Positions 21,604-33,757 are shown, numbered from the stretch's first letter. The stretch: 64,000 bases of DNA from Trichoplusia ni (GCF_003590095.1 NC_039482.1:8759657-8823656), one strand, 5' to 3'. The notes: generated from the letters alone by a model not told the origin. Program-made: numbers and translations.

Positions 21604-21865
21604 ATAATATAATAATAATAATAATATTGGACAACATTCACACAACGCCATCTAGTCTCAAATTAAGCAGAGCTTGTGTTATGAGTACTAGGCGACTGAT
21701 AAACATACTTATATAGTTCTAAATACATACATAATATAGATAAATTACACCCAGACACAGAACAAATGATCGTGCTCATAACACTTCATTTGTCCCGGGT
21801 GGGAATCGAACCCACGACCTCCGGTATAGCAGTCAGGGTCACTAACCGCTAAACCAACAGGCCAG
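21604..21865 (-). mobile_element. T1 tRNA-derived SINE, full length
   Basis: On the minus strand: GGCCTGTTGGTTTAGCGG (box A type), GGTCGTGGGTTCGATTCC (box B), a body with GTCTGGGTGTAATTTATC, TATGTATTTAGAAC and AAGCTCTGCTTAATTTGAG, and a TATTATTATTATTATTAT tail (plus-strand 21604-21626). The RNA polymerase III boxes are well kept. Confidence 0.85.
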
Positions 21866-21959
21866 TCGAAAATCTAAAAAGAAGTTCTTCAATATAAAAA
21901 GAAGGTCAAGTGGAGGTTAAACTCGCACAAAAAAAATGTTCACTTATCAAATTCATGGC

Positions 21960-22143
21960 CGTCCCAAATGTTGCTAACTGCATTAGATATACAAAACCTG
22001 TGGAAATTTCAACGGTCTAACTAAAATGGTTCATGTATGAGATACAGCCTCAGTGGCACAATAACTGACAGACTGACAGATAGCTGCAGCGGAGCCTTAA
22101 TACCGGGTTCGGTTTTCCCTCTAGGTAAGGTTCCCCAAAAATT
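21960..22143 (+). repeat. RFA
   Basis: TGGAAATTTCAACGGTCTAAC, TGAGATACAGCCTCAGTGGC, GACAGACTGACAGATAGC, CGGAGCCTTAATACCGGGTTCG and a decayed GGTAAGGTTCCCCAAAAA end. Confidence 0.65.
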
Positions 22144-22149
22144 AAAAAG

Positions 22150-23185
22150 AAAAAACGACAGTGATCTTGAAACTTACTTTAAATTATACAAATTTCAATA
22201 AGTAATATATGATGCACCTTTTACTGCCCGATCACATGCAGTCATTAACAAGGGAGGACCCGTAGGACAAAGATAGTCAGGAAATTTAGCTTTTTGAAAA
22301 CAATTTTGGAAACATTTCTCGGTTTCCCATTGTCTCCGATTCATTGTTCTTTTAATATTTATGTGAAACCTTACAAGTTGAATATCTTTGATAATTATTT
22401 CAACTTTAGTACTAAATTCTTTTGTTTTTAATAGCCCTTTGTCTACTGCTCTCTTTGCTGTAATTTTGACAGTTAAACGAAGGGTTCGACTTTTTTGAAG
22501 GAATTTTATTTTAAGCTTTTCCGAATTAAAATATTTTTATTGTGACTAGTTTTTTATATTGGAAAAGCTAGTTAAAGCTTTCTATTTTATTTTTCCTGGT
22601 CGGGCATTCAATATGCTTGAAGACAAAAAAACATACATACTGATATAAAAAATTCAAAAGTAACCCTGTGGGTCTCTTTTATTCTGTCACAGGTAACAAA
22701 TTTTGATTAAGAATGGTTATCCCATACAAACTTGTATGGCACAATATTGTATAATTAAACCAAACAGACAGCCTTTGCCTAACCTCATTCTTTTCATATT
22801 TGTTGTTATGGCGGCCAAATATCATCGGTGAAAAATTCAACTGTCTCTCGATCATAGCCTGGCGATGCTCTACCCTTCGGACATAGTCGTGGAACCCCAA
22901 AAAAAAATCAATATCTTTCACTAAAGTCTACAATAAACAAATTTTCTTTTCACAACAATAGGCTTTGTAAAACCAACCACTACACAGAATGTTGGCGAAC
23001 CGCTAACAAATTACAATGGCCCCTTTGAACCATGGGGCCATGGGGAAAACTATTTAATAATTGGATAATCGTGACTAAACAACATCCTCTGTACTGATAT
23101 CGCGCACTTTAATTATTAGATTTAATGAAAATATAATTTGCTGTGATGAAAACCGTGACTAGAGTGTGATTTATATCAAGAATGT
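22150..23185. other. Non-coding stretch
   Basis: Nothing recognised. The minus-strand 80-codon frame at 22679-22921 has no conserved motif. Confidence 0.45.
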
Positions 23186-23187
23186 TG

Positions 23188-23236
23188 TATTTTTAGGTTT
23201 CTGTACTATAAAAGTGAAATGGAACCTTCATGAACC
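23188..23236 (-). repeat. RFA terminal fragment
   Basis: TATTTTTAGGTTTCTGTAC...AAAGTGAAATGGAACC is the start of RFA with the small internal inverted repeat. Confidence 0.5.
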
Positions 23237-23242
23237 TGCATT

Positions 23243-23342
23243 GATGGCTGTGTGGTAGGTCACCACGTCAAACCTAATGTGAGCGGCGTGTTGGGGGTTC
23301 AATACACGCGTAGGACGTGCATTGGTCACAACATTGAGACAA
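23243..23342 (+). mobile_element. T2 SINE head fragment
   Basis: GTAGGTCACCACGTCAAACC, GGGGGTTCAATACACGCGTAGGAC: the middle of the tRNA-derived head, with box B damaged. Confidence 0.55.
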
Positions 23343-23349
23343 TATATTA

Positions 23350-23865
23350 TAGAAAACTTAATAAAGAGATAATAAAAAAAAACTCAAACAGAAAATACCA
23401 ATTTGTATCCTTTTAAAGATTTTATCAAATATGAGTCCAGCTCCACTATTATTGCGGGTGTAGAAGATAGATCTCTTCAGAAAATCAACATTATATTATA
23501 ATATATCTACTATCAGTCTCATAGTCCAAATCCGACACCGAGCAAACAAAATGCATTTATCGCATGAACACACATACATTACCTGTTATCCTAACAGAAC
23601 AAATTTGTTCGTCACTCGAAGCGTGAAATGTAATGTAAAGTTAATAATGTGAGGATATCATGTTTATATAGAGGTGACAAATATTTACGTATTTATGTAC
23701 CTGCACATGTGTATGTGTGGGTGTGTTTACGCTTTTGTTTTTTTAGTTTAGTTCGGTTGCGTTAATGATTGTGATAGGTCTTATTGCTATATATTGTTTG
23801 CCAATTAGTTTTTAAATATCAGTTAAGTTCGATTGGGGCAGCGGTATTGTCGGAAAGGGTAACCG
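23350..23865. other. Non-coding stretch
   Basis: Nothing recognised. Confidence 0.45.
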
Positions 23866-23869
23866 TGGT

Positions 23870-23945
23870 CTCAGTACACGAACGGGGAAAGAAGAAACAT
23901 GGGTGGGTTTCAGGCAGTAGAAGTCTGACACAACGGACAAACCAA
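23870..23945 (-). repeat. Family E fragment
   Basis: CGGGGAAAGAAGAAAC, GGGTGGGTTTCAGGCAGTAG and AAGTCTGACAC are the reverse complement of the 16600-16650 part of family E. Confidence 0.5.
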
Positions 23946-23980
23946 AGCGGAATGACATTTGATAATTGAGATCATCTTTG

Positions 23981-24251
23981 TAAAGCGCGCTCTACACTCG
24001 CGCGCGATTCTTGCTGTGATTTCACGCCGGGAAACACCGTTTCCCGAAATTTATTTATTTATTTAATTATCACACTAATCTACCATTACAGGTTACTTAT
24101 CCTAATGCGGTAGCTAGGACTAAACAAAGGTCTAAGTATTTATGTGAACTAGGGAAATGAACGGGGAACGCAACGGCGCGAAGCATGCGCGCGAATCCAT
24201 CTACACCCGCGGTTCGCGGTCATTCGCGCCGCGAGTGTAGAGCGCGCTTTA
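23981..24251. mobile_element. GC-rich MITE with perfect 20-22-bp TIRs
   Basis: The ends are perfect inverted repeats: 23981-24002 starts TAAAGCGCGCTCTACAC and 24230-24251 is its exact complement. The outermost TA at each end can be read as a TA target duplication, as in Tc1/mariner elements, leaving a 20-bp TIR AAGCGCGCTCTACACTCGCG. The 271-bp interior has no ORF and carries further CpG-rich arms (GCGCGCGATTC / GCGCGCGAATCC) and an AT-rich middle with ATTTATTTATTTA. Perfect ends in a neutral region suggest recent activity. Superfamily by TSD only. Confidence 0.8.
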
Positions 24252-24254
24252 GGT

Positions 24255-25420
24255 CTAATTAATCCTTATTGCGCAGAAAATAATGTCTTTTCAGATTCTC
24301 ATACCGGAGATCAATATACTCAGTTATAGCTGGTCCCATTTCAAATCAAATATCCTTACATTACCAACACAACAAAAATCTTTAAAATAAAAAAGAACTG
24401 TTTTATCTTTAAAAAAGCCGAAAATGTCCAAAACCCCCCTTTACCCCTTCACATTCTTTCCCAACCCCTCGGGGCCATTACTGTCGCCCCAAAATACCCC
24501 AGTTAGATTAATTGCCTTCATAACACTTTATTGTTTTAATAAAGTGATCCATGTTTACGTTTAAGAACAAGGGAAGAGTTTACCCCGCAAATTCTTTGGG
24601 TCTTTCGTTTGAGATAATTATGGGAAAGTTTTTTTTTATATTTCTTTTTGTTTGGGGTATGAAGTGAACATTTTTATTTTGTTGTCTTTTATTACTCTAA
24701 AATGTCTTTGTTACGTAAAGAATTACTTATCAGATACACTTTTATACCAGTAATTTCACACTTATGAAATAGTTGAGTTTTCGATGAGGAAACTTATGTA
24801 TTAGTATTATAAAGCTTGTACTCATGATGGCGGTACCAGGTCCTATTTATTATAAAAGAAGTAGGCTACACAATTTTCTTTATGGGGTCATGTTCTTAAT
24901 AGTTTTTTTTTACCTTTGGGTTTTTAGCAAAGTCACTACAAACTCTTTTGATGATGTTTCTTTGAACATAGACTAATTTGGAACATCGGCTCTTAAGTGA
25001 ATCTTAATGCCTTCTTATTATGCCTGCTCTCCTTATTTCTTTTATTTACCTTTGCCTATCCTGTTTTTGGTAGCTCTGTTATATGATCTTGCTCTTAAAT
25101 ATAATTTATTTTTTCATGCGGTTAATCCGAGACAGTATCTTTTTCACACTTTTAATAAAACAAATGATCAGGCGATTCATAAGCAGCATTTTTTTCCACC
25201 ATGTATCTTGAAGTTCGTAACACCAATAAAATTACTATGAAAAACATGTTATTTCCATTATTTTTTCTCAATTTGTGAGGATAAAGAACAAAATATTTTT
25301 TGTTATTATCTAATTTTAGACTAAAATGACCCAACATTAACATCTTCCAGATAAAGAACATACAATCATTGATCACTCTTGCTCACGTTAATTATCGATT
25401 CCAGATTGTATTTATATTTC
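24255..25420. other. Non-coding stretch with small hairpin
   Basis: A C-rich tract at 24430-24480 (CCCCCCTTTACCCC) and a perfect 9-bp hairpin CACTTTATT/AATAAAGTG (24524-24546). No gene or repeat recognised. Confidence 0.45.
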
Positions 25421-25422
25421 AG

Positions 25423-25450
25423 GTTTCCTCACGATGTTTTCGACATAAAA
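25423..25450 (+). repeat. Short fragment containing GTTTCCTCACGATG
   Basis: CAGGTTTCCTCACGATGTTTTC, same phrase as at 3535. The preceding TTTATATTTCAG mimics a splice acceptor, but the match to a dispersed repeat makes an exon unlikely. Confidence 0.45.
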
Positions 25451-25748
25451 CCTATTCTGTATATAAAAATCTAGCTCCAACACAGAAACCTGCAACATCC
25501 ATGTTTTAAAAAAGTTTATGGAATTTCAAAACAGTTCTGATAGTTAACTCGTTACGTGCTGGAACAGGTTAACTTTGCTAAAAGTTCAAGTTTGAAGGGG
25601 TTATATTCCAGGCAGTTTAATACTGAGTGAAATGAAATCATTATACGCAGTTCACTGGATGTGGTTTCTCTTGCGTTTTTTGTATTTTTTGTTGGGTATT
25701 TATTGATTTCATAGTGTATGTTTCGATTTGATGATTAAGATGATTGAC

Positions 25749-26010
25749 GGGCCTGTTGGTCTAGTGGTTAGTGACCCTGACTATACCGGCTATACCGGAG
25801 GTCGTGGGTTCGATTCCCGCCCAGGACAAATGTTGTGTGATGAGCATGATCATTTGTTCTGGTGTCTGGGTGTAATTTATCTATAATATGTATGTATTTA
25901 GAAATATATAAGTAAGTTTATCAGTTGTCTGGTTACCATAACACAAGCTCTGCTTGGCTTGGGATCAGATAACCGTGTGTAAATTGTCCCATGAAATTAT
26001 ATTATTATGT
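25749..26010 (+). mobile_element. T1 tRNA-derived SINE, full length
   Basis: Box A TGGTCTAGTGG (25757-25767) and box B GGTTCGATTCC (25807-25817) are intact. The body shows GGTGTCTGGGTGTAATTTATC and CACAAGCTCTGCTTGG, with a TTATATTATTATG end. Between the boxes, TATACCGGC is duplicated compared with the 21604 copy. Confidence 0.85.
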
Positions 26011-26040
26011 TGATATTGATGATGATGATCATGATCGAGT

Positions 26041-26248
26041 GCACGGATAGTCGAGGGGTTGAGTTCATCACGCCAAACCCACTTTACACGACGTATCGCG
26101 GATTCGATCCCCGCGTAGGACAAGCGTTAGTGTGATCTAATAATGCTTGTCCTGAGTCTTAGTGTCATTGTACATGTAACTTGAATGTTTGTGAAACCCC
26201 CGCGACAGAAGGATTAAATTCCTTAGAGCGGGTGTCGTTTTTTTTTAA
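26041..26248 (+). mobile_element. T2 tRNA-derived SINE, full length
   Basis: Head GGATAGTCGAGGGGTTGAG (box A with one change), box B GATTCGATCCCC, body TTGTCCTGAGTCTTAG, GAATGTTTGTGAAACCC and the palindrome-like AAGGATTAAATTCCTTAG, ending in a T9 run that could terminate RNA polymerase III. It lies 30 bp downstream of a same-strand T1 copy. Confidence 0.8.
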
Positions 26249-26249
26249 A

Positions 26250-27555
26250 AGATGTTGTATGATTCGATTCAATTATATTGACCGGTGTGTCAGCCTTGTG
26301 TACATAAACCTAAGCATCAAGGTTATCACAGTAAACGTCACCAGATTTTGTCATGCGTAATAATTAACCCAATACGGATCTAAGTTGTAAGTTATCTAGA
26401 ACCTCTGTTACGACCGCAAACATCTTAAGACAGCCATCTGGCTGTCTCAGGACGATAAATCTTTTGACGAACGGAAATTAAAATTATACTTTATGGGTAG
26501 AGATTAGGGTCTTATTTGCAATGAAGAGTAGAGCTTAATTTGTGGATGTGCCTGATAAGGACAAAGTGTTCCTGAAATTATAGCAGTTATTTGATGAAAT
26601 TAGGTATAGCTGTTGTCTATTCCTTTTTTACGGGTCGTCATGGATGGAGAGGACTCTTCTCGGTGAAAACCGGAATGTTTCACACTTCCCTTGAACTTGG
26701 ACCCATAGGAAAACGCTTTCGCTGCCGATTTTGTAATAAATAATGTTGTTGATTTTCGGTATTGGATGATATTTCGAGTTTATTGCTGGGCAACTAGCGT
26801 TATCATTATAACGTTTTAAAAGGGTGTGGATGAATGGTCTTCCTTGCTCACCAAATATGGCCAAATCTGGAGGTTAAACCTGTATTAGTTACATACCAGT
26901 ATGTTGGTTGAAATGAAGTCAAAACTCTTCGCTTCAATTCATGTGCGTAATGAAAGGTACCAATCGCTGAATAAAGTGAACATTCACTAGTTCAGAGGCC
27001 AACAAATGCCTGAAATTCAATTCCCAGTTTAAACATCAACTATACCTACACAAAATAAAATAAATTAAAAAAACAATACTACTTCACTCTACCCAAAATG
27101 TACTGCAAGAATTAAATAGTAAACTCCACAGAATCAGATTTTATTACATGTACCGTGCATATACAGACCCCTTGTAATTTATTCATGTTGACCTTCAAAG
27201 GGTCTATATAGTAACCCTACGTATGTGCGAAATGGAGCGTAATATTCTACGATCAACACATATTTGTGCTTGCAATAATATTATGGGAGCATGTAAAATA
27301 GATTTGTGAGGTTCCCGAACTTATGTTAATTATTTTCAGAGGTATTTTCGTCTGAATTATTGTTGGATGTTGAATAACAGTCTTTAACTGGTGAGAGGAC
27401 TGCTGAGTAAATTTATCTTTTCATAGAAAATGAGTTTTTATCAATTCAATACTCAATCCTATTATTGGAATCTAGGTTTTTTCATGATTCACGACTTTCT
27501 GAAGTGTCGTAGAATTATTATAATGACTTTCGTGAGATGGATTCAAAATTATTTC
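26250..27555. other. Non-coding stretch
   Basis: Nothing recognised. A TTATTTTCAG|AGG...ACTG|GTGAGA arrangement at 27340-27390 looks like an exon but all three frames contain stops. Confidence 0.45.
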
Positions 27556-27559
27556 ATAC

Positions 27560-27665
27560 CTAACGATTTACTCATGCATTTTAATCATGATCGCCTAACT
27601 AGTTTTGCCACATCGGGAGTTCTTAATCATGATCTGATACGACGCATGTACCGTCGTAGAGTTGT
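27560..27665 (+). repeat. Family B repeat, decayed copy
   Basis: GATTTACTCATGCATTTTAATC, AACTAGTTTTGCCACATCGGG, AGTTCTTAATCATGATCTG and ATACGACGCATG align in order with 13893-14000. The 96-codon open frame at 27430-27720 crosses this repeat and is dismissed. Confidence 0.5.
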
Positions 27666-27669
27666 TAAG

Positions 27670-28355
27670 AGAGTGGATCTTGTATTGGCATGTCACTTTA
27701 TCTCATCCTCAGTCCTATGACCATGGATCATAGACAAATACAGGGACGAGGTCCAGCAATACGAGTATCTGACTGAGTAAATTTTGGCGACGGAAGTCTC
27801 GAACCTTTGTCAGATGAATTGATGACTGGAAAACCACATATTACTCAGTATTTTTTTAACGAATCCCGCTGTACTACTTCAACGTCCCAAGTAGGTCTAT
27901 ATGGTTTAATCCACCATTGCGAGTGCCATTTGCAACTACAAACTACAGGCAAAATTCGTACGTAGTGCGTGTGAGTCGATATGAGGTATGCAAACGGTTG
28001 GACTTAGACATTTTTAAAAACGAGTGTGACCTCGGCTAGAAAGAGTTTAACATTGGATTTCTTTAAAACTTAATCTAATTAGACTTTTATTTTTGTCTTG
28101 TTTTATAGAATTTTAATGTTTCGATTCTCATACCGAACAACCTGTCATAATTATATGTGTTTTACATATTTCAGGTGATGATCTTCCTTATGTTTTTTTG
28201 CAGTGCGTTTATTGTGTTCTACAGTTTATACTAAACAAGCTCTAGACGTGAAGACTTATAATTGGCTGTCAGATAATCAGTCTGTTTTTTATTGTTATTG
28301 TATTTAGCTGTAAGTCTTCCATAGTCTTTAAATAAATAAATTAAATTAAATTAAA
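27670..28355. other. Non-coding stretch
   Basis: Ends in an AAATAAATTAAATTAAATT simple repeat (28328-28356). No gene recognised. Confidence 0.45.
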
Positions 28356-28357
28356 AT

Positions 28358-28527
28358 GTAAGGAATTTAATCCTTGTGTCGCGGGTATTTCACAAACATA
28401 CAAAACACATTCGCAAAGATTCCCGGACTCAAAACAAGCATTCGTAGATCACACAAATGCTTGTCCTACGCGGGGTTCGATTGCGCAACACCGCGTGGTG
28501 ACCTCAACCACTAGGTTATCCGTGCAG
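28358..28527 (-). mobile_element. T2 SINE, near full length
   Basis: Plus strand reads AAGGAATTTAATCCTTGTGTCG, GCATTCGTAGATCACACAAATG, TCCTACGCGGGGTTCGATTG and CTCAACCACTAGGTTATCCG; the tRNA head is at the right end. Confidence 0.75.
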
Positions 28528-28734
28528 ACGATATGCTAAGGTTGGCCCTCGCTAACTACTATATTACTATCCTATATTACTGTTGTCATCATCCACAACT
28601 CCGTTCATTCAACCTTCCACAGCATTTTAAACCCAATTTATGCTTACGAAGGTCTTTTGAAGCAAATCAGACCACTTCCATAATTTCTCCACCAGATTGG
28701 GAGTAATTTATCTTTTTATATCCGCAATCACGAC

Positions 28735-28785
28735 GACCGATGCATCATCTTGGTTTTACGACACCATTTTATCCGGGTGAGGATG
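28735..28785 (+). repeat. Family F short fragment
   Basis: TTGGTTTTACGACACCATTTT and ATCCGGGTGAGG resemble 57580-57610 (CGGTTTTACGACGCCCACG...TGGGTGA). Parent repeat unidentified. Confidence 0.4.
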
Positions 28786-28789
28786 ATCG

Positions 28790-30015
28790 ATCGGGGATTT
28801 CAATTCTTTTGTCAGATGCTCTAGGTTTGTTATTCTGATGCGGAATTAAATGTTGCGTTAATGAGATGAATTTTACGGGAAGATTAGTGTTGAGGTTTTT
28901 ATTTGGGATGGTGTGAATGAATTCAGGAACCTGTTTGTACAATATTTGTTGTATAGTATTTTCCGATTAATGGTATAATTTACTAGAATATGTTTTAAAA
29001 TTATTCCTATTTTCCCACAAACGAAAAATGTAATGCGAAGAAATATGGTAATACAAAACAAATTGTTTTCTTAAATTTTTCTTTTTAGATTCTATGTTCC
29101 AAAATGCTTCGTCAAAACACATTTTATTAGACTGAATCTACAATGAATTTTGCATCTACTATAATCTGAAGTGACCCTTAAGATCCAATGACGTCACAGT
29201 CACGTTACAAAAATAACTTCTTTCAAAGCAGGTTAAAAGCTTTAACCGATTATGTGCAATTAAATAATTAACAACGACAGTTTAAATTACATAAAATAAT
29301 TGCAAAGATTTTTAATTTTCTGTAATTATTACGCTGTGCTAAAACGGAAATTGACTGCGATTTACATTTTAATCTATATTTTGTTAAACTTTTTACTAGC
29401 CTTTGAGTGTGGCTTTGCCTGCATGATATTTGACTTATTTAAAATGATTTTGAGTCATCATCCTCCCAGCCCTTATATCGTCCGTCTTCAGACACAGGCC
29501 TCTCTCTCCTCCTCAACCTTCCATAAAAATTATCTTATGGAGAAAATTATATAAACCCTTCATAAGCAAATGCATTGTAAGCAAAAGCGCTGATCGTATT
29601 ACTAAAATAAATAAAGGAAATAACATGTTTATAATATTCCATACATTTCAACAATATCACAAGCGTCAGAAATGTCACTATAACTGAACGTATAAAAAAA
29701 CAATGTTTAAAAAACTTGTCAACTCAATCTGTTGCCATAGCAACGGTATAACATGATGTTAATAAAACATTTTTTGCCGGGAAACGAAAACGCAACATAA
29801 GGTGTAAGGCAACAGACCAATGAACATAAATTATTGTTGTACGCACTAGGTGAATAAACGCTGCGTTTTTATGACACGTTATTTATAATACCTCCGAAAC
29901 GCTCACATAATCTTTAACTGATTCAAAAAACCGTTCAAGTTCATAAAAAAATTGACTTAACAACCGTTGCTTAACCTAGATCTTTATTTTTAATGTTTTA
30001 GAGGGAACGCAAAGG
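28790..30015. other. AT-rich non-coding stretch
   Basis: Nothing recognised. Confidence 0.45.
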
Positions 30016-30019
30016 CATC

Positions 30020-30155
30020 ATCAGTCAAAAATTCAACTGTCTAATTATCATAGTTCATGTGGTACAGCATAGTGACAGACGGATGGCCAGACAGCGGTAC
30101 CTCAGTAATAGTGTTCCATTTTTACACCTTGGGGTACAGAACCCTAAAAATATGT
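30020..30155 (+). repeat. RFA
   Basis: AAAAATTCAACTGTCTAATTATC, GTGACAGACGGATGGCCAGAC, CAGTAATAGTGTTCCATTTTTAC and GGGGTACAGAACCCTAAAAA. One of the better-preserved ends of the family. Confidence 0.75.
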
Positions 30156-30159
30156 TCAT

Positions 30160-31140
30160 TTACATGCAAAAAAAAATAATTGAAATATAATGTTGCTGCT
30201 ATTTGCCATCTGCCATCATCAACTATCATGGGGTTTCCGGATATCATGGAAATACCATTCCAAGTAATTCTTAAACCGCTATAATTACAGTCACTTCAAG
30301 AACAATTAAACCAAAATCAAATCCTTTGATTGAACGCCTTCTGCTTTACAATTAAATATTCACAATACCGTATCGGGTTAATACAAATGATTCAGATCAT
30401 TTAGACAATACAGAAGGGTTGGTCCCTGTAAGTCATGTGAATTAAATATAAACCAAGGTTTTCATGTTTTATCAATGTGAATCGATTTCCAAATGCTCAA
30501 GGCCGATTTCACGGATGTGAATTCGAGAGAGATAATCTCGGTTTTGGTTTGAACGAGTTTAAAGAGAATTTAAATGTTGGGGGTGAATTGAGTCGGCAGT
30601 GTCAAGTATGTCAATTAAATATAATATGAAAGGTTCAATTTATAATCAGATTTTCAAATTGTGACTCTTTGATAAACCTTTTCTGTAGCGTTTTTAATTT
30701 GAATGTAGTTTAGGCGTAACCTATAAACATGTGACATTATATAAAATATTTAAAGGCATTTTGAAAGAAAGAAGGTCTACGACAGGCTTTAAACAATTAG
30801 AAATTCCACCTATAAAATTGCAAAACTTAAACACGTTGCTGCTAACTTGGTTCAGTATTACTGGTGAAATCTGCCCTGAATAGGCTGTATTAATTATTTT
30901 ACCTAACAGCGGTAACAATACAAATAGTAAATTGAACTGGTTATGATAATAACGCGTCCATAATGTAATTCAGTGTATGGAAATGTTCATACATAAATTA
31001 TGTTAGGTTGGGCCTAATTGTTATGTTAGTTAAATTAATATGAGAGTACAATATGTATTTTGTATTAACATTGTTTAATCGTATGTGGTATGGAGAGATA
31101 AAAATCTGGTTGAGGTAGGATTTTTTCGCTTTTAAAAAGC
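30160..31140. other. Non-coding stretch
   Basis: Nothing recognised. Confidence 0.45.
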
Positions 31141-31144
31141 TTTT

Positions 31145-31235
31145 TTTTTCGAAACTGAGGCTTCGCTGTCTGTCTGTCACCAGGCTGTTTATAAATTTTC
31201 GTTATAGCTAGACTGTTGCTTTTTTCGCAGTTTAT
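31145..31235 (-). repeat. RFA core fragment
   Basis: GAGGCTTCGCTGTCTGTCTGTC, CACCAGGCTGTTTATAAATTT and TTATAGCTAGACTGTTG. Confidence 0.6.
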
Positions 31236-31239
31236 GTAT

Positions 31240-32880
31240 TGATGATATCTGCTACCACTACAATGGTTTTAAAGTCATAAATTTGTAATTAAACATCAAT
31301 AGATTTGAGGGTAGGCTTCAGCATATTTGTAAAGAATCCTTAGTGATTGATTCATGAATATAGTCGTAGAGAGGCAACCTGAAAGAAATTTGAACAGTTT
31401 ATGTATGGTTACTAACACGTAACAGTATGTATTTTTTTTCCTCATGAGATCTCATTTCAAACATTATTCTAGTTTCTAAGTTTAGTCTCGAAGCGAGCTC
31501 CACGTAAAACCCCAAAGGTTCGGCCTAAGCGTCGGTCATTGGAGACTTGTGCTACCTCATATCCGAAAACTGCCCAAAACAACCACATACAGTTTTTATG
31601 AACAAGTAAACGCCTCCAATATTCATATTCAAAGTCACCGCCTTCCAAACATTACCATGCGATCTAAAGCAAGACAAAAATGGAAAGTGGACGCCGCTAT
31701 GTCCATTGTAGAGCGTCATCTCGTTTCCGCGTTAGCAGTTCTGTTTTAGGAGTTCGTGGTACAGGGTGTGTTGACCAAAGTTTCGCATCATTTACGATGG
31801 GTATTATAAAGTTAGAAAATTATGTTTCGGTCGATCCCGGGCTCGCAATCATATGCATAGTTTATGACACTATGTTGTAAAGGGACGTTTTGTTGTTTTT
31901 AATTCGTAATAAAGTTGTAAGTAGGGATTAATTGCACGGACAAATATATGTCGGGTAGTTTCTCGTTTGGTGGTAGTTAACTCGGGAAGAGCGGTTGTTT
32001 GAGTTTATTGAACCTTTTTGGATTTATATTAGTAGAAATATACTCTAACTTATACTTCGTTTTCATAGGATACAGTAAAAAGTAAAAATCTGCGATCATA
32101 ACATAAACATCATTTAGGTATGTTAAGTTAGGCATATGCTTGACACAGGTTTTTCTCAAGTCTTTGGTGCAACCAAACAATCTAATCCTCTACTTTCCAC
32201 ATCCCGTTATCTTCTCTGATTAGAACTATGTCAAATTGTACCAAACCACACATCCCTCTACTTCTTGCATCTAGATTTACTAGGTTACCTTTGACGACCT
32301 TTAGGTGATTTTAGGCCCATCAGAATAGGGTACCTCATACACTAGGTTTGTCACACATCAGTCGCCATTAATGACTGGTCTAGGCTAGATGTTTTTAACG
32401 GAATCTATACATACCTCAAAAATTATGAAGGATACTATACACCAAATAGAAGCTCCCGACTTCCGCAAAAAATCCATTTAATTAAATAACATTTCAGCAT
32501 AAATTATCATGAAATAAATTTCAGGGAATTTAATATCAATTTGACGTTAATTATTAAACGATAATAACTTAATTACTATCGCAATTAGCCGTAAATTAAT
32601 TGTAATTTATGAGTGATAGCCTTTTGGGAGTTGTACGGTAGGGAGGCGTCAGTAAGAGAACTTTGCACAGGATTCGAATTATATTTTTACTCGTTTCGCA
32701 TATTTGTTATGCCCTCGCTAGCAAAATATAGAATTAAGTGACAGTTTTTTTTTGTATCTACCCATATATTAATTGAATAACACCTGGGTTGTCTTTTAGC
32801 TTAAAGCTTATTCTTAAAATATTATATGAGTTATTCTGGAAGAGGATAAACACATTTTTTAAAACAACATCCGCGCTATC
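31240..32880. other. Non-coding stretch
   Basis: No recognised repeat. Two overlapping 66-codon frames around 31549-31880 in different registers have no motifs and are taken as chance. Confidence 0.45.
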
Positions 32881-32884
32881 CTTT

Positions 32885-33036
32885 CATTCCAGGCACTGTG
32901 GTTTTACCAACATTCAACCGAACAAGCATTCGTTGACTGCACAAAATGCTGAACCTATGTACGGATCAAATCTACAACACATCTTGCTCAGTGGGTTCGA
33001 CGTGGTGACCTTTACCACTCGGCTATCAATACAGTC
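32885..33036 (-). mobile_element. T2 SINE, decayed
   Basis: GAACAAGCATTCGTTGACTG, CTCAGTGGGTTCGACGTGG and CCTTTACCACTCGGCTATC; the box B region is badly mutated. Confidence 0.55.
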
Positions 33037-33039
33037 AAA

Positions 33040-33685
33040 AATCTCTCCCTCCTCTACAACAACCCACATTCTGAACCCCTAATCTTTCCATACATTTATC
33101 TTTTTCATTATAATCTTCTGAAGCACCTCATCCACTTGACCGTCACAAGCTGCTAAATGAAGAAGTTCCTCCATCTGAGAATATTATTTTTGCACCCTCG
33201 GATTATGCGAGGTTTCAGCCCGTTTGCATAGGACAGTAATGAAATAATGATAGGAACAGCGGCCTAATCTCTTATAAAAGGTAGGGTCCTCAAGGGAAAC
33301 CTGGATTATGTTTGCCCAGGATATTTTGACAGACATTTTTGACATGCGGAATTAAGTTGTTGCAATTTTAGGTTGTGTTTTGTATACGTAATAGGTTGTG
33401 GTGGTTAGCATGTTGTCTAGGGAGTTAGGGGATTATTTTATGAAAATATTTTGCTTGATTTTGGTATCTGTACGGGATAGGAAAAAAGTTTTCTCTAAAT
33501 TTAGCAAGAAAAATAGATACTCATCATGACCTAACCTAACCTAACCTTTATGACTAAGCATTGCCAATAGCGTACTGGTATAAAGAATCCTACCTAGCAA
33601 CCATGGTGTTATAGGGGATGTTACAGGAATACTATTAATATTATAACAACTTAATTCGCGTTGTATTAACAAAGACATTATCGAA
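33040..33685. other. Non-coding stretch with telomere-like repeat
   Basis: Contains CCTAACCTAACCTAACC at 33530-33546, about 3.5 units of the insect telomere motif (TTAGG on the minus strand). Otherwise nothing recognised. Confidence 0.5.
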
Positions 33686-33689
33686 AAAC

Positions 33690-33757
33690 TTTAAAAAGAC
33701 AGGTCTGCCTCAGTAATACTGTATTATTTTAGTCTTTGAGTAGGACACCCTAAAACA
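33690..33757 (+). repeat. RFA fragment
   Basis: CTGCCTCAGTAATACTGTATTA followed by TTGAGTAGGACACCCTAAAAC. Confidence 0.5.

Noticed and set aside
27340..27390. Exon between TTATTTTCAG and GTGAGA
   Set aside because: All three frames contain stops and the neighbouring sequence is family B repeat.
28173..28260. Acceptor-like TTTCAG and TTTTTTTGCAG
   Set aside because: No matching donor with an open frame follows within a plausible exon length.
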